A stretch of 64,000 nt of DNA from Cellulomonas taurus (GTDB lineage: Bacteria; Actinomycetota; Actinomycetes; Actinomycetales; Cellulomonadaceae): NCBI RefSeq assembly GCF_012931845.1, contig NZ_CP051884.1, forward strand, positions 2,666,001 to 2,730,000, read 5' to 3'. Both the position numbers and the translations under genes were made by a program. The notes under the pieces are model-generated. The model was not told the origin of the DNA. It made no database searches and worked only from the letters and a program-made list of their open reading frames with translations. Below, in pieces: positions 45,822-55,045 of this stretch; the stretch's first letter is position 1, and every line of letters begins with the position of its first letter.

Positions 45822-46442
45822 TCAGCGGCTGTGCGGTCCCCCGTGGTGCGGCGGGGTCTGGCGGGCGAGCCGCATCCGGCGCTCGACCTCGCGAGCGCCC
45901 TCGGCCGGGGTCACCCCGTCGGTCAGCACCCGCATGGTCGACACCGCCTCGTAGACCTCGCGCCGCTCGCGCATGATGTCCAGCCACCGCTGTCGCGGGT
46001 TGCCCATCAGCAGCGGACGGGAGTCGTCGAGTCCGACCCGGGGCGCGGCGAACTCGACACTGACATCGAGGAACACCACGGTCCCGCCCTGCGCCGCGTA
46101 CTGCGCCAGGTGCTCCTGGGTGTCCGGTCGCAGCGGGGCGCCTCCGCCCAGCGCCAGCACCCCCCGGTGGTCCACCAGCGCGGCGGCGACGACCTGGTGC
46201 TCCAGATCGCGGAACGCCTGCTCCCCCTGCTCCAGGAAGATGTCGGCGATCGTGCTCCCCGCCTGATCCTCCACGTCGACGTCGGTGTCCCGCATCGGGA
46301 CGTCCCACCGGCGGGACAAGGCCCGACCGATGGCGGTCTTGCCCGAACCCATCGGCCCGCACAGGACCACCAGCGGCCCTCGTTCCGGTGCCGGTGGCGG
46401 TGTGCCGCGGCGAGCGCGCCGCGCGTCGGACGGGGTGGGCAT
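45822..46442 (-). CDS. Shikimate kinase-like protein
   Basis: The 206-residue protein has the shikimate kinase set: Walker A CGPMGSGKTAIGRAL (about 29-43), DTDVDVEDQAG (shikimate-binding Asp), FRDLE (Arg), the GGGAP loop, RPLL lid Arg and RREVYEAV adenine-loop region. It is not in an aroC-aroK-aroB context and has a basic/Pro-rich N-terminal extension, so it may be a second kinase tied to the quinate/shikimate cluster to its right. It could also be a gluconate/other small-molecule kinase, but the motif set favours shikimate kinase. Confidence 0.8.
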   Translation of the reverse strand: MPTPSDARRARRGTPPPAPERGPLVVLCGPMGSGKTAIGRALSRRWDVPMRDTDVDVEDQAGSTIADIFLEQGEQAFRDLEHQVVAAALVDHRGVLALGGGAPLRPDTQEHLAQYAAQGGTVVFLDVSVEFAAPRVGLDDSRPLLMGNPRQRWLDIMRERREVYEAVSTMRVLTDGVTPAEGAREVERRMRLARQTPPHHGGPHSR

Positions 46443-46481
46443 GATCGACTCCTGGGGTCACGTCCGGGCGGATCCGGCACT

Positions 46482-46500
46482 GTACCAACCGTTCCATAAT
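46482..46500. promoter_or_regulatory. Possible operator upstream of the first TetR gene
   Basis: The GTACCAACCGTTCC run between the divergent kinase-like and TetR genes resembles a diverged form (GTAC-N5-GTTC) of the motif at the cluster promoters (GTAC-N6-GTTC). The match is weak. Confidence 0.25.
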
Positions 46501-46566
46501 GGTCCCCGGTCGCGTTCACCTGCTCGAACGCTCACGGACCGGACATCCAGCACCGAGAGGCACCCG

Positions 46567-47229
46567 ATGACCTTGAGCCAGGCCGAGAGCACCTCGCGGG
46601 CCCGCCGCGACCCGGAGGGCACCCGTCGGGCGATCCTGGAGGCGGCGGTCGAGGAGTTCTCCGACCACGGCCTGCTCGGCGGCCGGATCGATGCCATCGC
46701 CGAGCGGACCTCCACCACCAAGCGGATGATCTACTACTACTTCCGCTCCAAGGAGGACCTCTACACCGCTGCCCTGGTCGAGTCCTACCGGCGCATCCGC
46801 GACGCGGAGTCGTCGCTGCACCTGGACGAGCTGGATCCCGAGCAGGCGTTGCGGGTGCTGGTCCGCTCGAACGTCCTGCACCACGAGCAGCAGCCGGCGT
46901 TCGTGCGTCTGGTGGTGTTCGAGAACCTGTTGCCGGAGGGCTCGGTGCACCTGATGTCCGAGGAGGCGCGGGAGACCAACCGCCGGGCCGTCGAACTCGT
47001 GGACGACATCCTGCGTCGAGGTCGAGCCGCCGGGGTCTTCCGCACCGGGCCGGACGCACCGACGGCCCTGGACGTGCAGCAGGTGATCTCCGGACTGGCG
47101 TTCCAGCGGGTGTCCAACCGGTCGACCTTCAACCAGTTGTTCGGCCGGGACATGCTCAGCGAGGTGGAGTCACCCCGGATCCGACGGATGATCGAGGACG
47201 TGGTGCTGCGCTTCGTGCTCGCCGACTAG
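46567..47229 (+). CDS. TetR-family regulator (paralog 1)
   Basis: The 220-residue protein has an N-terminal HTH (EGTRRAILEAAVEEFSDHGL, TSTTKRMIYYYFRSKEDLY) and a C-terminal ligand domain of the TetR_C_41-like type (FVRLVVFENLLPEGSVHL, DAPTALDVQQVISGLAFQRV). It is clearly a paralog of the TetR at 60998-61669: both share TTKRMIYYYF-SKE, FVRLV-FENLL, DVQQVIS/DVHQVIS and FGRD. It probably controls the ShiA-like transporter or the whole cluster. The last 4 bp overlap the convergent transporter gene. Confidence 0.9.
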   Translation: MTLSQAESTSRARRDPEGTRRAILEAAVEEFSDHGLLGGRIDAIAERTSTTKRMIYYYFRSKEDLYTAALVESYRRIRDAESSLHLDELDPEQALRVLVRSNVLHHEQQPAFVRLVVFENLLPEGSVHLMSEEARETNRRAVELVDDILRRGRAAGVFRTGPDAPTALDVQQVISGLAFQRVSNRSTFNQLFGRDMLSEVESPRIRRMIEDVVLRFVLAD

Positions 47230-48518
47230 ACCCGGGTCCGCACCGCGAACGCCGCGACGGCCGCGGAGATCAGACATCCCACCAGCAGGTAGGTCGCCAC
47301 CGGCCACCACTGGTCGTCGGTCCACGCCAACATCGCCGTGGCGAGGAACGGGGTGAATCCTCCGGCGATGGCGGAGGCCACCTGATACCCGACCCCGGCA
47401 CCGGTGTTCTGGTGCTCGGCACCGAACATCTGCGTGATCAGCGGCTGCTGCACCGACACCGCCATGTCGTGCGCGATGTTGATCAGCACCACGGCGACCA
47501 CCACCACCAGCAGGAAGCTGCCCGACTGCATCGCGAAGAAGAACGGGAACGCCGCGGCGGCACCGATCAGCGCGCCGATCACGTAGATCTTCCGCCATCC
47601 GTGCCGGTCCGACAGGTAGGCGAAGGTCGGGATCGAGATCAGCCCGAGCGCCCCGACGATCAGGGCGACGTCGACCATCCGTTCCCGGGCCATCCCCAGG
47701 TGCGACACCCCGTAGGCGACCGCGAAGGTGGTCACGATGTACATGGTCAACAGCTCCACCAACCGTAGACCGATGATCTCGAGGAAGGCCCGGGGCGACT
47801 GCCTGATCGCCGCGAGCACCGATCCGCGCTTCTCGTCGACCGGCTGCGGGTCCTTGGGCCGCTCGATCACACCCGAGCGGATCCACAGCCCGACGGCGAT
47901 CAGCACCAGGGAGAACCAGAACGGCACCCGCCAGCCCCAGCTCTCGAAGTGGTCACCGGTGAGGGCGCTCATCCCGTTGATCGCACCCGAGGCGGCCACC
48001 AGACCCACCGCGTAGCCGAGCTGCACACCGCAGGAGTACAACGCGCGGCGGTTCGCCGGGGCGTGGCGGACGGCGAGCAGGGCGGCCCCGCCCCACTCAC
48101 CGCCCACCGCGAATCCCTGCACCGACCTGAGCACCGTCAGGAGGATCGGCGACCACCAGCCTGCCTGCTGGTACGTGGGCAGGCACCCGACCAGACCGGT
48201 GCAGACGCCCATCAGGGTCATCGTCACGATCAGGACCTGCTTCTGCCCGACCCGGTCCCCCATCCGGCCGAACACCAGGCCGCCCAGCGGTCGGAACAGG
48301 AAGCCGATGCCCAGCGTCGCGAAGGACGCCAGCAGGTTCATCGTCGGGGAGTCGAAGGCGTAGAACTGGGTGTTGAACACCGTCGCTGCCGTCAGCCCGA
48401 AGATCAGGAAGTCGTACCACTCGATCACGGCCCCGACGAAGGAGCTGACCGCCGCACGTCGTGCCTGGTGCGGTGTCACGTCGGCGGGCAGGCTGTCCAC
48501 GACCTCGACAGGGGGCAT
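47226..48518 (-). CDS. MHS-family MFS transporter (shikimate/metabolite:H+ symporter-like)
   Basis: The 430-residue transporter has 12 helices and the MHS features: VGAVIEWYDFLIFGLTAA at the N-terminus, GRMGDRVGQKQVLI loop, and LLTVLRSVQGFAVGGEWGGA. This family includes E. coli ShiA (shikimate) and KgtP/ProP. Given the YdiB and AroD enzymes in the same cluster, shikimate or quinate is a likely substrate; this is inference from context. The start ATG has GAGGAGTCCC upstream on the minus strand. Confidence 0.9.
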   Translation of the reverse strand: MPPVEVVDSLPADVTPHQARRAAVSSFVGAVIEWYDFLIFGLTAATVFNTQFYAFDSPTMNLLASFATLGIGFLFRPLGGLVFGRMGDRVGQKQVLIVTMTLMGVCTGLVGCLPTYQQAGWWSPILLTVLRSVQGFAVGGEWGGAALLAVRHAPANRRALYSCGVQLGYAVGLVAASGAINGMSALTGDHFESWGWRVPFWFSLVLIAVGLWIRSGVIERPKDPQPVDEKRGSVLAAIRQSPRAFLEIIGLRLVELLTMYIVTTFAVAYGVSHLGMARERMVDVALIVGALGLISIPTFAYLSDRHGWRKIYVIGALIGAAAAFPFFFAMQSGSFLLVVVVAVVLINIAHDMAVSVQQPLITQMFGAEHQNTGAGVGYQVASAIAGGFTPFLATAMLAWTDDQWWPVATYLLVGCLISAAVAAFAVRTRV

Positions 48519-48551
48519 CGCGGGACTCCTCAGGGCAGGGGGGTGGGGAGC

Positions 48552-49820
48552 TCAGGCCGAGGCGGCGGCGAGCCGCTCGGCGTCGGCAGCGGCATGGATC
48601 CGGACGAACACCTTGCGGTGCCGGGACAGCACGAAGGTGCCGAGCATGACAGATGCCACGCACACCCCGAATCCGACCCAGACGACGTTGGTGTACCCGT
48701 CGGCCTTGGTCGCCGCGCTGTCCACCAGCCAGCCGGACACCGACGGCAGCGCGAAGGCGGCCAGACCGGACGCCAGCCCGATCATCGAGGTGACCAGGCC
48801 CTTGCGGACCGGGAAGAACTCTGCCAGCACCACGACCGTGAGCTGGAACAGGCCGCCGGCGGCGAAGTACCCGATCACGAACGCCAGGACCGGGTACAGC
48901 GTGGCGTTCTGCATCAGCACCATCAGCAGGTACGCGGCCGCGGCCGCCACCGGGTTGACCACCAGGAACGTGACCGGACGGAACTTCTTGGCCACCAACG
49001 CGGCGGTGATGAACACGCCGGCGAAGGAGCCGATCGAGTACCAGGAGATCAGCCCGCGGCCGCCGTCCTCGCTCATCCCGGCCAGGTACTGGCCGATCGC
49101 GGGCATGGAGTTCTGGGCCAGCCAGAACATCGCGGTGGCGGTGAAACCGAACAGCACCAGGGCCACGCCCTCCAGGCCGATCTTGGCGCCGGTGGCACCG
49201 GAGTCGGCCGAGGCGGCGGCGTTGGCCTCGATCACCGCCTTCTGCTCGGCGGCCAGCGCCTTGTAGTCGGGGAACGGCACCTTGAGCATGATCAGGAAGA
49301 TGATCGCGAGCAGGATCGCGCCGCCGATGAACGGGATCTCCCAGGAGGCACCGGAGTTGGCGAGGGCGTTGATGATCAGCGGCAGGGCGAACTGCCCGGC
49401 GGCGATGGCGGCCTTGACCAGCATGTTGGCCGATCCGGCGGTCTTCGGGAACGACTCCATCAGGGTCGGGTAGGTGCCGGTGTCCATCACCGCGTTGGCC
49501 AGGCCAAACCAGACCGCGAGCGCGAAGCCGACCTGCCAGGTGGGGCTGATGACGACGCCGAGCATGAACACGATGTACATGGCCAAGGAGGTCAGCACCA
49601 TGAACCGGCGGCCGACCTTGTCGGACAGGAAGCCGGCGAACGACGGGCCGATGATCTTGCCGATGCCGATGCCGGACAGCGCCATCAGGACGTTGCCTTC
49701 GGTGCAGTTCCACTGCTCCTGAAGGTGGCCGGAGTTCTGCGACAGGATGATGACAGCCATGCCGTAGAGGAAGAAGTAGAGGTACACGGAACCTGCGGTC
49801 GGCGTGTAGCGGTTCTTCAT
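48552..49820 (-). CDS. YdiN/YdiM-like MFS transporter
   Basis: The 422-residue MFS protein closely resembles E. coli YdiN/YdiM in its first half: YFFLYGMAVIILSQN, LMALSGIGIGKIIGPSF, FLSDKVGRR, NAVMDTGTYPTLMESFPKTA. In E. coli ydiN lies directly upstream of ydiB and aroD, orthologs of which are also in this cluster. It most likely imports quinate, shikimate or a product of them. ATG 49820 is the natural start; an upstream in-frame start would overlap the promoter. A candidate operator lies 78 bp upstream. Confidence 0.88.
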   Translation of the reverse strand: MKNRYTPTAGSVYLYFFLYGMAVIILSQNSGHLQEQWNCTEGNVLMALSGIGIGKIIGPSFAGFLSDKVGRRFMVLTSLAMYIVFMLGVVISPTWQVGFALAVWFGLANAVMDTGTYPTLMESFPKTAGSANMLVKAAIAAGQFALPLIINALANSGASWEIPFIGGAILLAIIFLIMLKVPFPDYKALAAEQKAVIEANAAASADSGATGAKIGLEGVALVLFGFTATAMFWLAQNSMPAIGQYLAGMSEDGGRGLISWYSIGSFAGVFITAALVAKKFRPVTFLVVNPVAAAAAYLLMVLMQNATLYPVLAFVIGYFAAGGLFQLTVVVLAEFFPVRKGLVTSMIGLASGLAAFALPSVSGWLVDSAATKADGYTNVVWVGFGVCVASVMLGTFVLSRHRKVFVRIHAAADAERLAAASA

Positions 49821-49897
49821 GACGAACCTTTCGTGCACGTGGACGGAGCTCTGGGGACTGGGGCACCTCACGCACGCAGCGCTCCACTGAGCCGCAG

Positions 49898-49916
49898 GTA
49901 CTCACCCGATAGTTAC
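49898..49916. promoter_or_regulatory. Candidate operator B
   Basis: GTACTCACCCGATAGTTAC carries the GTACTCAC and TAGTT halves of the shared motif with a longer spacer. It lies 78 bp upstream of the YdiN-like transporter start. Confidence 0.5.
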
Positions 49917-50054
49917 ATCCTGGCGCTTGTGAGGGCGTTCACGAGGGGGCCAAGGTCCCGGCCTGCCGACCGACCTGCACCCCGTGATGTCGCGGCATCG
50001 GGACGATGGTCCCTCGACCTTCGGGGGCGTCGCTGCAAGCCTGCTGGTGAGTTT

Positions 50055-50072
50055 GTACGAACTAGTGAGTAC
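50055..50072. promoter_or_regulatory. Candidate operator A
   Basis: The minus strand reads GTACTCACTAGTTCGTAC, a near-palindrome with GTAC at both ends and ACTAGT in the centre. It lies 54 bp upstream of the first operon gene. It shares 12 of 14 positions (GTACTC..TAGTTC) with the site upstream of the YdiB-like gene. Confidence 0.6.
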
Positions 50073-50125
50073 GACGACGACGTCGCTCCCGTTGATCGCC
50101 GTACACCCCGTCAGGAGGTATGTAC

Positions 50126-51301
50126 GTGCTCGACCACAAACCGGCAACGGACGAGGAGTTCCAGAACTACCTCGCCGAGATCCGCGCCCTCGCCGAGGGC
50201 CCCTTCGACGCCATGCAGACCGAGATCGAGAAGACCAACGTCTTCCCGCCCGAGTTCTTCGAGCTGGCCCGCCAGCACAACCTGTACCGCTTCTACCTGC
50301 CCGAGCAGTACGGCGGCTGGGGACTGTCCACCAAGCAGATCTTCCAGGTGCAGGAGGAATTCTCCCGCGGCCCCGGCGGGATGCGGATGCACCTGCACCA
50401 CGCGGCCGGGCTGAACTGGCGGATCATGGACGACTTCGGCCAGGAGGAGCTGAAGACCTGGGCGATGCCCCGGTTCGCCGACAAGACCCTGTACGTCAAC
50501 TTCGCGCTGACCGAGGCCGAGGCCGGCTCCGGTGCCGACATCAAGACCACCGCCGTGCGCGACGGCGACGACTGGGTGATCAACGGTGAGAAGAACCTGA
50601 TCTCGCACACCGACTGCTCGGACGGCACCTACCTGATCACGCTCACCACCCCGGAGGCCGACAAGGACCACCGGCTGACCGCGTTCTTCGTCCCGACCGA
50701 CACCCCCGGGTACGAGATCGTGGAGATGGAACACATGATGGGCTGCCGCGGTGCCGGGCACGCCGGTCTGCGGTTCACCGACTGCCGGGTCCCCGACAAG
50801 TACCGGCTCGGCGAGGTCGGCGAGGGCTACCACGTGGCGATGTTCTCGCTCGGACTGTCCCGGGCGCACATCGCCGACTCGAACCTGGGCATGGCCCAGC
50901 GGATGCTGGAGATCTCGATCGCCCGGGCCAAGGACCGGGTCACCTTCGGCAAGGTGTTGGCGTCCCGCCAGGAGATCCAGCACATGATCGCCGAGTCGGG
51001 CACGCACATCTACGCCCTGCGTCAGGCGGTGCACGACACCGCCGAGCGCTACGACCGGGGCGAGGAGGCCGACACCTTCGCCGCCATGTGCAAGCTGTTC
51101 TCGATCAGCACGGTCAAGCTGGTGTCGGACAACATGCTCGAGATCCTCGGCGGCATCGGCTACTTCGAGGGCTGCGAGTACGGGCCGGTGGAGCGTTTGT
51201 ACCGCGACTGCCGCGCCATGTGGCTGGAAGAGGGACCCCCCACCGTGCAGCGGATCACCGCCGCACGCGGGCTGATCGCCAGCGGCGGCGACACCTTCTG
51301 A
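50126..51301 (+). CDS. Acyl-CoA dehydrogenase/reductase family protein 1
   Basis: The 391-residue flavoprotein has the ACAD fold: N-terminal helices (EFFELARQHNLYRFYLPEQY), mid-domain LTEAEAGSGADIKTTAV (FAD/substrate), and C-terminal ILGGIGYFEGCEYGPVERLY with a Glu in the catalytic position (WLEEGPPTVQ). In CaiA/YdiO-type enzymes such proteins reduce enoyl-CoA with electrons from an ETF. It is first in the operon. I chose GTG 50126, not ATG 50120, because the AGGAGGT site abuts ATG 50120 but is ideally 6 nt from GTG 50126. Confidence 0.92.
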   Translation: MLDHKPATDEEFQNYLAEIRALAEGPFDAMQTEIEKTNVFPPEFFELARQHNLYRFYLPEQYGGWGLSTKQIFQVQEEFSRGPGGMRMHLHHAAGLNWRIMDDFGQEELKTWAMPRFADKTLYVNFALTEAEAGSGADIKTTAVRDGDDWVINGEKNLISHTDCSDGTYLITLTTPEADKDHRLTAFFVPTDTPGYEIVEMEHMMGCRGAGHAGLRFTDCRVPDKYRLGEVGEGYHVAMFSLGLSRAHIADSNLGMAQRMLEISIARAKDRVTFGKVLASRQEIQHMIAESGTHIYALRQAVHDTAERYDRGEEADTFAAMCKLFSISTVKLVSDNMLEILGGIGYFEGCEYGPVERLYRDCRAMWLEEGPPTVQRITAARGLIASGGDTF

Positions 51302-51309
51302 TCCCCCGG

Positions 51310-51342
51310 CCGGTCCGTCGCCCCCGGTCGGCGGCGGACCGG
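51310..51342 (+). promoter_or_regulatory. Intercistronic hairpin
   Basis: CCGGTCCG (51310-51317) pairs with CGGACCGG (51335-51342), with further inner pairing, in the 70-bp gap between the first and second operon genes. This is the only sizeable gap in the operon. It may act as an attenuator or mRNA-processing site. Confidence 0.4.
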
Positions 51343-51371
51343 TCCCCTCCCTCCTCCTGATCGGAGTGACC

Positions 51372-52604
51372 ATGCAGCCCCTCGCCGGACTCAAGGTCGT
51401 CGACATGACGGCCTTCCTCGCGGCCCCCACCACCCTGCGCGTGCTCGGCGAATGGGGCGCGGACGTGATCAAGGTCGAACCCCCGCGAGGCGACCCCGGT
51501 CGAACCCAGGGCACCGTGTTCGGCACCCCGATCGGTGACGACGAGAACCCCGGCTTCGACATGGCCAATCTCAACAAGCGGTTCGTCACCATCGATCTGC
51601 GCACCGCCGGCGGACGCGAGGTGATGGACCGCCTGCTGGCCGACGCCGACGTGTTCGTGACCAGCACCCGGGTGAAGTCGCTGATCAAACTGGGCTACGA
51701 CTGGGACACCCTGCATCGGCGCTTCCCGCGACTGGTGATGGCCCAGGTGCTCGGCTTCGGCGCGGACGGCCCGTTGAAGGATGCCGCCGGGTTCGACATG
51801 ACGACCTACATGTCCCGTGGCGGCGTGCTGGCCACCACGATGAACCGCGGCTCGGCCCCGATGCTCCCCCCGTCCGGATTCGGCGACTTCCAGGTCGCCT
51901 TCGTGCTGGCGGCCGGGATCCTGGCGGCCGTCCATCAGCGGGTCCGCACCGGGCGCGGCGACTACGTGACCGCGTCGCTGTTCCACTCCGGGGTCTTCAT
52001 GCTGAACCAGGCGATGGTCGCGGCGCAGTACGGCATCACCTACCCCAAGGATCGCCGCGAGGTGATCAACCCCCTGAACAACACCTACTTCGGCGCGGAC
52101 GGCGGGCTGATGGCGCTCTGCATCCCGGAGTACGACCGCGACCTGCCCACCGTCTGGCGGCTGCTCGGCCGGGACGATCTGATCGCGGACCCGGTGCTCG
52201 GCGACTGCGCGGCGGTCAATGCCGCCGGGCGCAACGGCGAGGTGGTCGACCTGCTCGACGCCGCGTTCGCCACCCGACCGGCGCAGCACTGGCTGGACCT
52301 GTTCGGCGAGCACGACCTGCCCATCGCCAGGTGCCAGCTGCCGACCGACCTGTACGACGATCCACAGGCCCTGGCGAACGACGTGTTGCGCACCGTCACC
52401 TACCCGAACGGCGAGCGTCGGCTGCTGCCCACCAACCCGGTGCGGTTCGCCGGACAGGGCGCCCCGGAGCTGCGGCTCTCGCACCCGCAGGGCGCGGACA
52501 CCGACGCGGTCCTGACCGAACTGGGCTTCACCCCCGACCGGATCGCGGAGCTGCGGTCCGAGGGCGCCGTCTCAGGCCCCACCCCCACTGATGAGGAGCA
52601 CTGA
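51372..52604 (+). CDS. CaiB/BaiF-type (family III) CoA-transferase
   Basis: The 410-residue protein matches family III CoA-transferases: LAGLKVVDMTAFLAAPTTLR at the start, WGADVIKVEPPRGDPGR, NLNKRFVTIDLR, and the catalytic Asp expected in DAAGFDMTTYMSRGG. These enzymes pass CoA between carboxylic acids, as CaiB does in carnitine metabolism. It should activate the pathway acid from a product CoA ester. ATG 51372 with GGAG at 51363 is preferred to GTG 51366. It ends 3 bp before the next gene. Confidence 0.93.
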   Translation: MQPLAGLKVVDMTAFLAAPTTLRVLGEWGADVIKVEPPRGDPGRTQGTVFGTPIGDDENPGFDMANLNKRFVTIDLRTAGGREVMDRLLADADVFVTSTRVKSLIKLGYDWDTLHRRFPRLVMAQVLGFGADGPLKDAAGFDMTTYMSRGGVLATTMNRGSAPMLPPSGFGDFQVAFVLAAGILAAVHQRVRTGRGDYVTASLFHSGVFMLNQAMVAAQYGITYPKDRREVINPLNNTYFGADGGLMALCIPEYDRDLPTVWRLLGRDDLIADPVLGDCAAVNAAGRNGEVVDLLDAAFATRPAQHWLDLFGEHDLPIARCQLPTDLYDDPQALANDVLRTVTYPNGERRLLPTNPVRFAGQGAPELRLSHPQGADTDAVLTELGFTPDRIAELRSEGAVSGPTPTDEEH

Positions 52605-52607
52605 CCC

Positions 52608-53753
52608 GTGGCACTGATCTACACCGAGGAACAGTCCGAACTGATCGCGATGGTGCGCGAGTTCGTGACCAAGGAGATCCAGCCGCAGATCGCCGAGTGC
52701 GACCGGGTCGGCGAGTGTCCGCCCGACTTCTTCGACTCCGCGTTCGAGATGGGCCTGCACCTGCTGGAGATCCCGGAGGAGTTCGGCGGCGGCGGCCTGG
52801 ACTTCGAGACCACCGCGATGGTGTTCGAGGAACTGGGCAAGGTGGACGCCGGGTACGCGATCACCCTGGTGTCGACCTTCGTGGCGCTCCGCAACGTGAT
52901 CCTGGCCGGGACCCCCGAGCAGGCGAAGCTCTTCGCCGATCTGATCGCGGACGGCGGGCTGGGGGCCTTCGTGCTGTCCGAGCCGGGTGCGGGCTCCGAC
53001 GCCGCCGCGATCAGGACCTCGGCGGTGCTGGACGGCGACGAGTGGGTGCTGAACGGCACCAAGACCTGGATCACCAACGGCGGGATCTCGAAGGTCTACG
53101 CGGTGCTGGCCACCACCGACCCGGACGCCGGGCATCGGGGCATCTCCTGCTTCATCGTGGAGACCGACCGGCCGGGTGTGTCGTGGGGTCACCACGAGGA
53201 CAAGTGCGGACTGCGCACCTCCAACACCTGCGACGTGGTCTTCGATGAGGTGCGGATCCCCGCCGATCACCTGATCGGCGAACCGGGCACCGGTTTCAAG
53301 GTCTGCATGAGCGGCCTGAACCTGTCGCGGGCCTTCATGGCGACCATCTGCGTCGGGATGATGCAGCGCGCCTTGGACGAGGCGGTGCGGTACGCCACCG
53401 AGCGGCGGCAGTTCGGCGAACCGATCATCCACTTCCAGCTGGTGCAGAAGCTGCTCGCCGACATGGCGGCCCAGACCGAGGCCGCCCGCTGCCTGGTGAA
53501 CAACACCATGCGTCTGATGGATGCCGGACAGCCGGTGGTCAAGGAGGGCGCGATCACCAAGATGCTGGTCACCGACATGTTGCAGGACGTGGTCAGCAAG
53601 GCGGTCCAGGTGTTCGGCGGCAACGGCTACACCAAGGAGTACCCGGTGGAGAAGCTGTTCCGCGACGCCAAGGTCTTCCAGATCATGGAGGGCACCAACG
53701 AGATCCAGGCCCTGGTGATCGGCAAGGCCCTCGAGCGCGAGTACACGGCCTGA
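52608..53753 (+). CDS. Acyl-CoA dehydrogenase/reductase family protein 2
   Basis: The 381-residue ACAD is more typical than the first: EEQSELIAMVREFVTKEIQP, LSEPGAGSDAAAIRTSA, WITNGG, and the C-terminal QVFGGNGYTKEYPVEKLFRD and IMEGTNEIQ with catalytic Glu. It resembles short-chain and Bcd/CaiA-type enzymes. Two ACADs in one operon suggest two separate reduction or oxidation steps. Its stop overlaps the fixC start (TGATG). Confidence 0.93.
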   Translation: MALIYTEEQSELIAMVREFVTKEIQPQIAECDRVGECPPDFFDSAFEMGLHLLEIPEEFGGGGLDFETTAMVFEELGKVDAGYAITLVSTFVALRNVILAGTPEQAKLFADLIADGGLGAFVLSEPGAGSDAAAIRTSAVLDGDEWVLNGTKTWITNGGISKVYAVLATTDPDAGHRGISCFIVETDRPGVSWGHHEDKCGLRTSNTCDVVFDEVRIPADHLIGEPGTGFKVCMSGLNLSRAFMATICVGMMQRALDEAVRYATERRQFGEPIIHFQLVQKLLADMAAQTEAARCLVNNTMRLMDAGQPVVKEGAITKMLVTDMLQDVVSKAVQVFGGNGYTKEYPVEKLFRDAKVFQIMEGTNEIQALVIGKALEREYTA

Positions 53754-55045
53754 TGGACGAGGACGTCTTCGACGCGATCGTGGTCGGCGGCGGCTTCGCC
53801 GGACTGTCGGCCGCCTACCGCCTCGCCACCGCAGGACGCTCCGTGCTGCTGATCGAACGCGGCTCGACCTGCGGCGCCAAGAACCTCACCGGCGGACGGA
53901 TCTACTCCTATGCCCTGCGTGCCCTGCTGGGCGAACGGTGGCACGAGGCCCCGGTCCAGCGCGAGGTCAAGCGTGAGGTGCTCGCGTTGCTCACCGAGAC
54001 CGACGCGGTGAGCGTGGAGTCCACCCTGACCAGCGCCGACCAGGAGTCGTACACCGTGCTGGCCCGACCCCTGCTGGCCTGGCTCGCGGATCAGGCGGAG
54101 GAGGCGGGGGCGATGATCGTCACCGGCACCACCGTCGACTCCCTGATCGTCCGGGACGGTCGGGTCCGCGGAGTCCGCGCCGATGGGGACGAGCTCGAGG
54201 CCCGGGTGGTGATCGACTGCGAGGGGATCAACCCACTGTTGCTCGAACGCGAAGGGCTGATCCGTCGACTCGATCCGCATGCCGTCGCGGTCGGCGCCAA
54301 GTACGTCTACCGCTTCGGGTCCGCGCGGGAGGTCGACCGGATCTTCGGGGTGCGTCCCGGCGAGGGCACCGCGGTGCTCGGCATGGGTGCCGTCACCCAC
54401 GGGGTGTTCGGCGGTGTCTTCTGCTACGCCAACACCGACTCGGTGTCGCTCGGCCTCGTGCTGGACTCCGCCGAGTGGAAGGCGTCCGGGCGTCCGATCC
54501 TCGACACCGCCGAGGCGCTGCGCGAGCATCCGGCGCTCGGCAGGTACGTCGACGGCGGGGAGCTGATCGAGTACGGCGCCCATCTGGTCTACGAGGGCGG
54601 CTACGACACGCTCCCGGCGTTCTCCGGTGACGGCTGGCTGGTCTGTGGCGATGCCGCCGGACTGTGCCTGAACCGGGGCTTCACCATTCGGGGGATGGAC
54701 TACGCCGTGCTGAGCGGGATCGCTGCCGCCGACACCGTGATTGAGGCGACCCAGGCCGGTGACGCCCTCCCCAGCGCCCAGGCCCTGACGGCGTACGGCA
54801 CGCGGCTGGAGCAGAGCATGCTGCGTGACTTCCGCACCACCCGGGGTGCTCACGACTGGATGAGCTCGACCATCGATCTGTTCACGGTGTACCCGCAGCT
54901 GGCGGTGGACGCGATGGCGGCGCTCTACCACGTCGGCCCCGAACCGTTGACCCCGGTCGGCACCACCCTGTGGCGTGCCGCCCGCCAGGTGAAGAAGCCG
55001 GTGCGGACAGCCCGCACCCTGCTGAAGGGAGTGCGGACCCTATGA
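53753..55045 (+). CDS. fixC: FixC/YdiS-like ETF-quinone oxidoreductase family flavoprotein
   Basis: The 430-residue FAD protein begins AIVVGGGFAGLSAAYRLA with a GxGxxG-type FAD site, has CGAKNLTGGRIYSYAL (a FixC hallmark) and a C-terminal WLVCGDAAGLCLNRGFTIRG FAD loop. FixC works with FixX and the FixAB ETF to split NADH electrons between quinone and a low-potential acceptor, or to pass them on to reductases. ATGA overlap with fixX shows tight coupling. Confidence 0.93.
   Translation: MDEDVFDAIVVGGGFAGLSAAYRLATAGRSVLLIERGSTCGAKNLTGGRIYSYALRALLGERWHEAPVQREVKREVLALLTETDAVSVESTLTSADQESYTVLARPLLAWLADQAEEAGAMIVTGTTVDSLIVRDGRVRGVRADGDELEARVVIDCEGINPLLLEREGLIRRLDPHAVAVGAKYVYRFGSAREVDRIFGVRPGEGTAVLGMGAVTHGVFGGVFCYANTDSVSLGLVLDSAEWKASGRPILDTAEALREHPALGRYVDGGELIEYGAHLVYEGGYDTLPAFSGDGWLVCGDAAGLCLNRGFTIRGMDYAVLSGIAAADTVIEATQAGDALPSAQALTAYGTRLEQSMLRDFRTTRGAHDWMSSTIDLFTVYPQLAVDAMAALYHVGPEPLTPVGTTLWRAARQVKKPVRTARTLLKGVRTL

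Larger units (their letters stand above)
49821..50125. promoter_or_regulatory. Divergent promoter region with two candidate operators
   Basis: This 305-bp gap separates the YdiN-like gene from the acyl-CoA/fix operon. It holds two copies of the shared motif (49898-49916 and 50055-50072). No gene is seen. A strong ribosome site AGGAGGT (50113-50119) serves the first operon gene. Confidence 0.75.
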
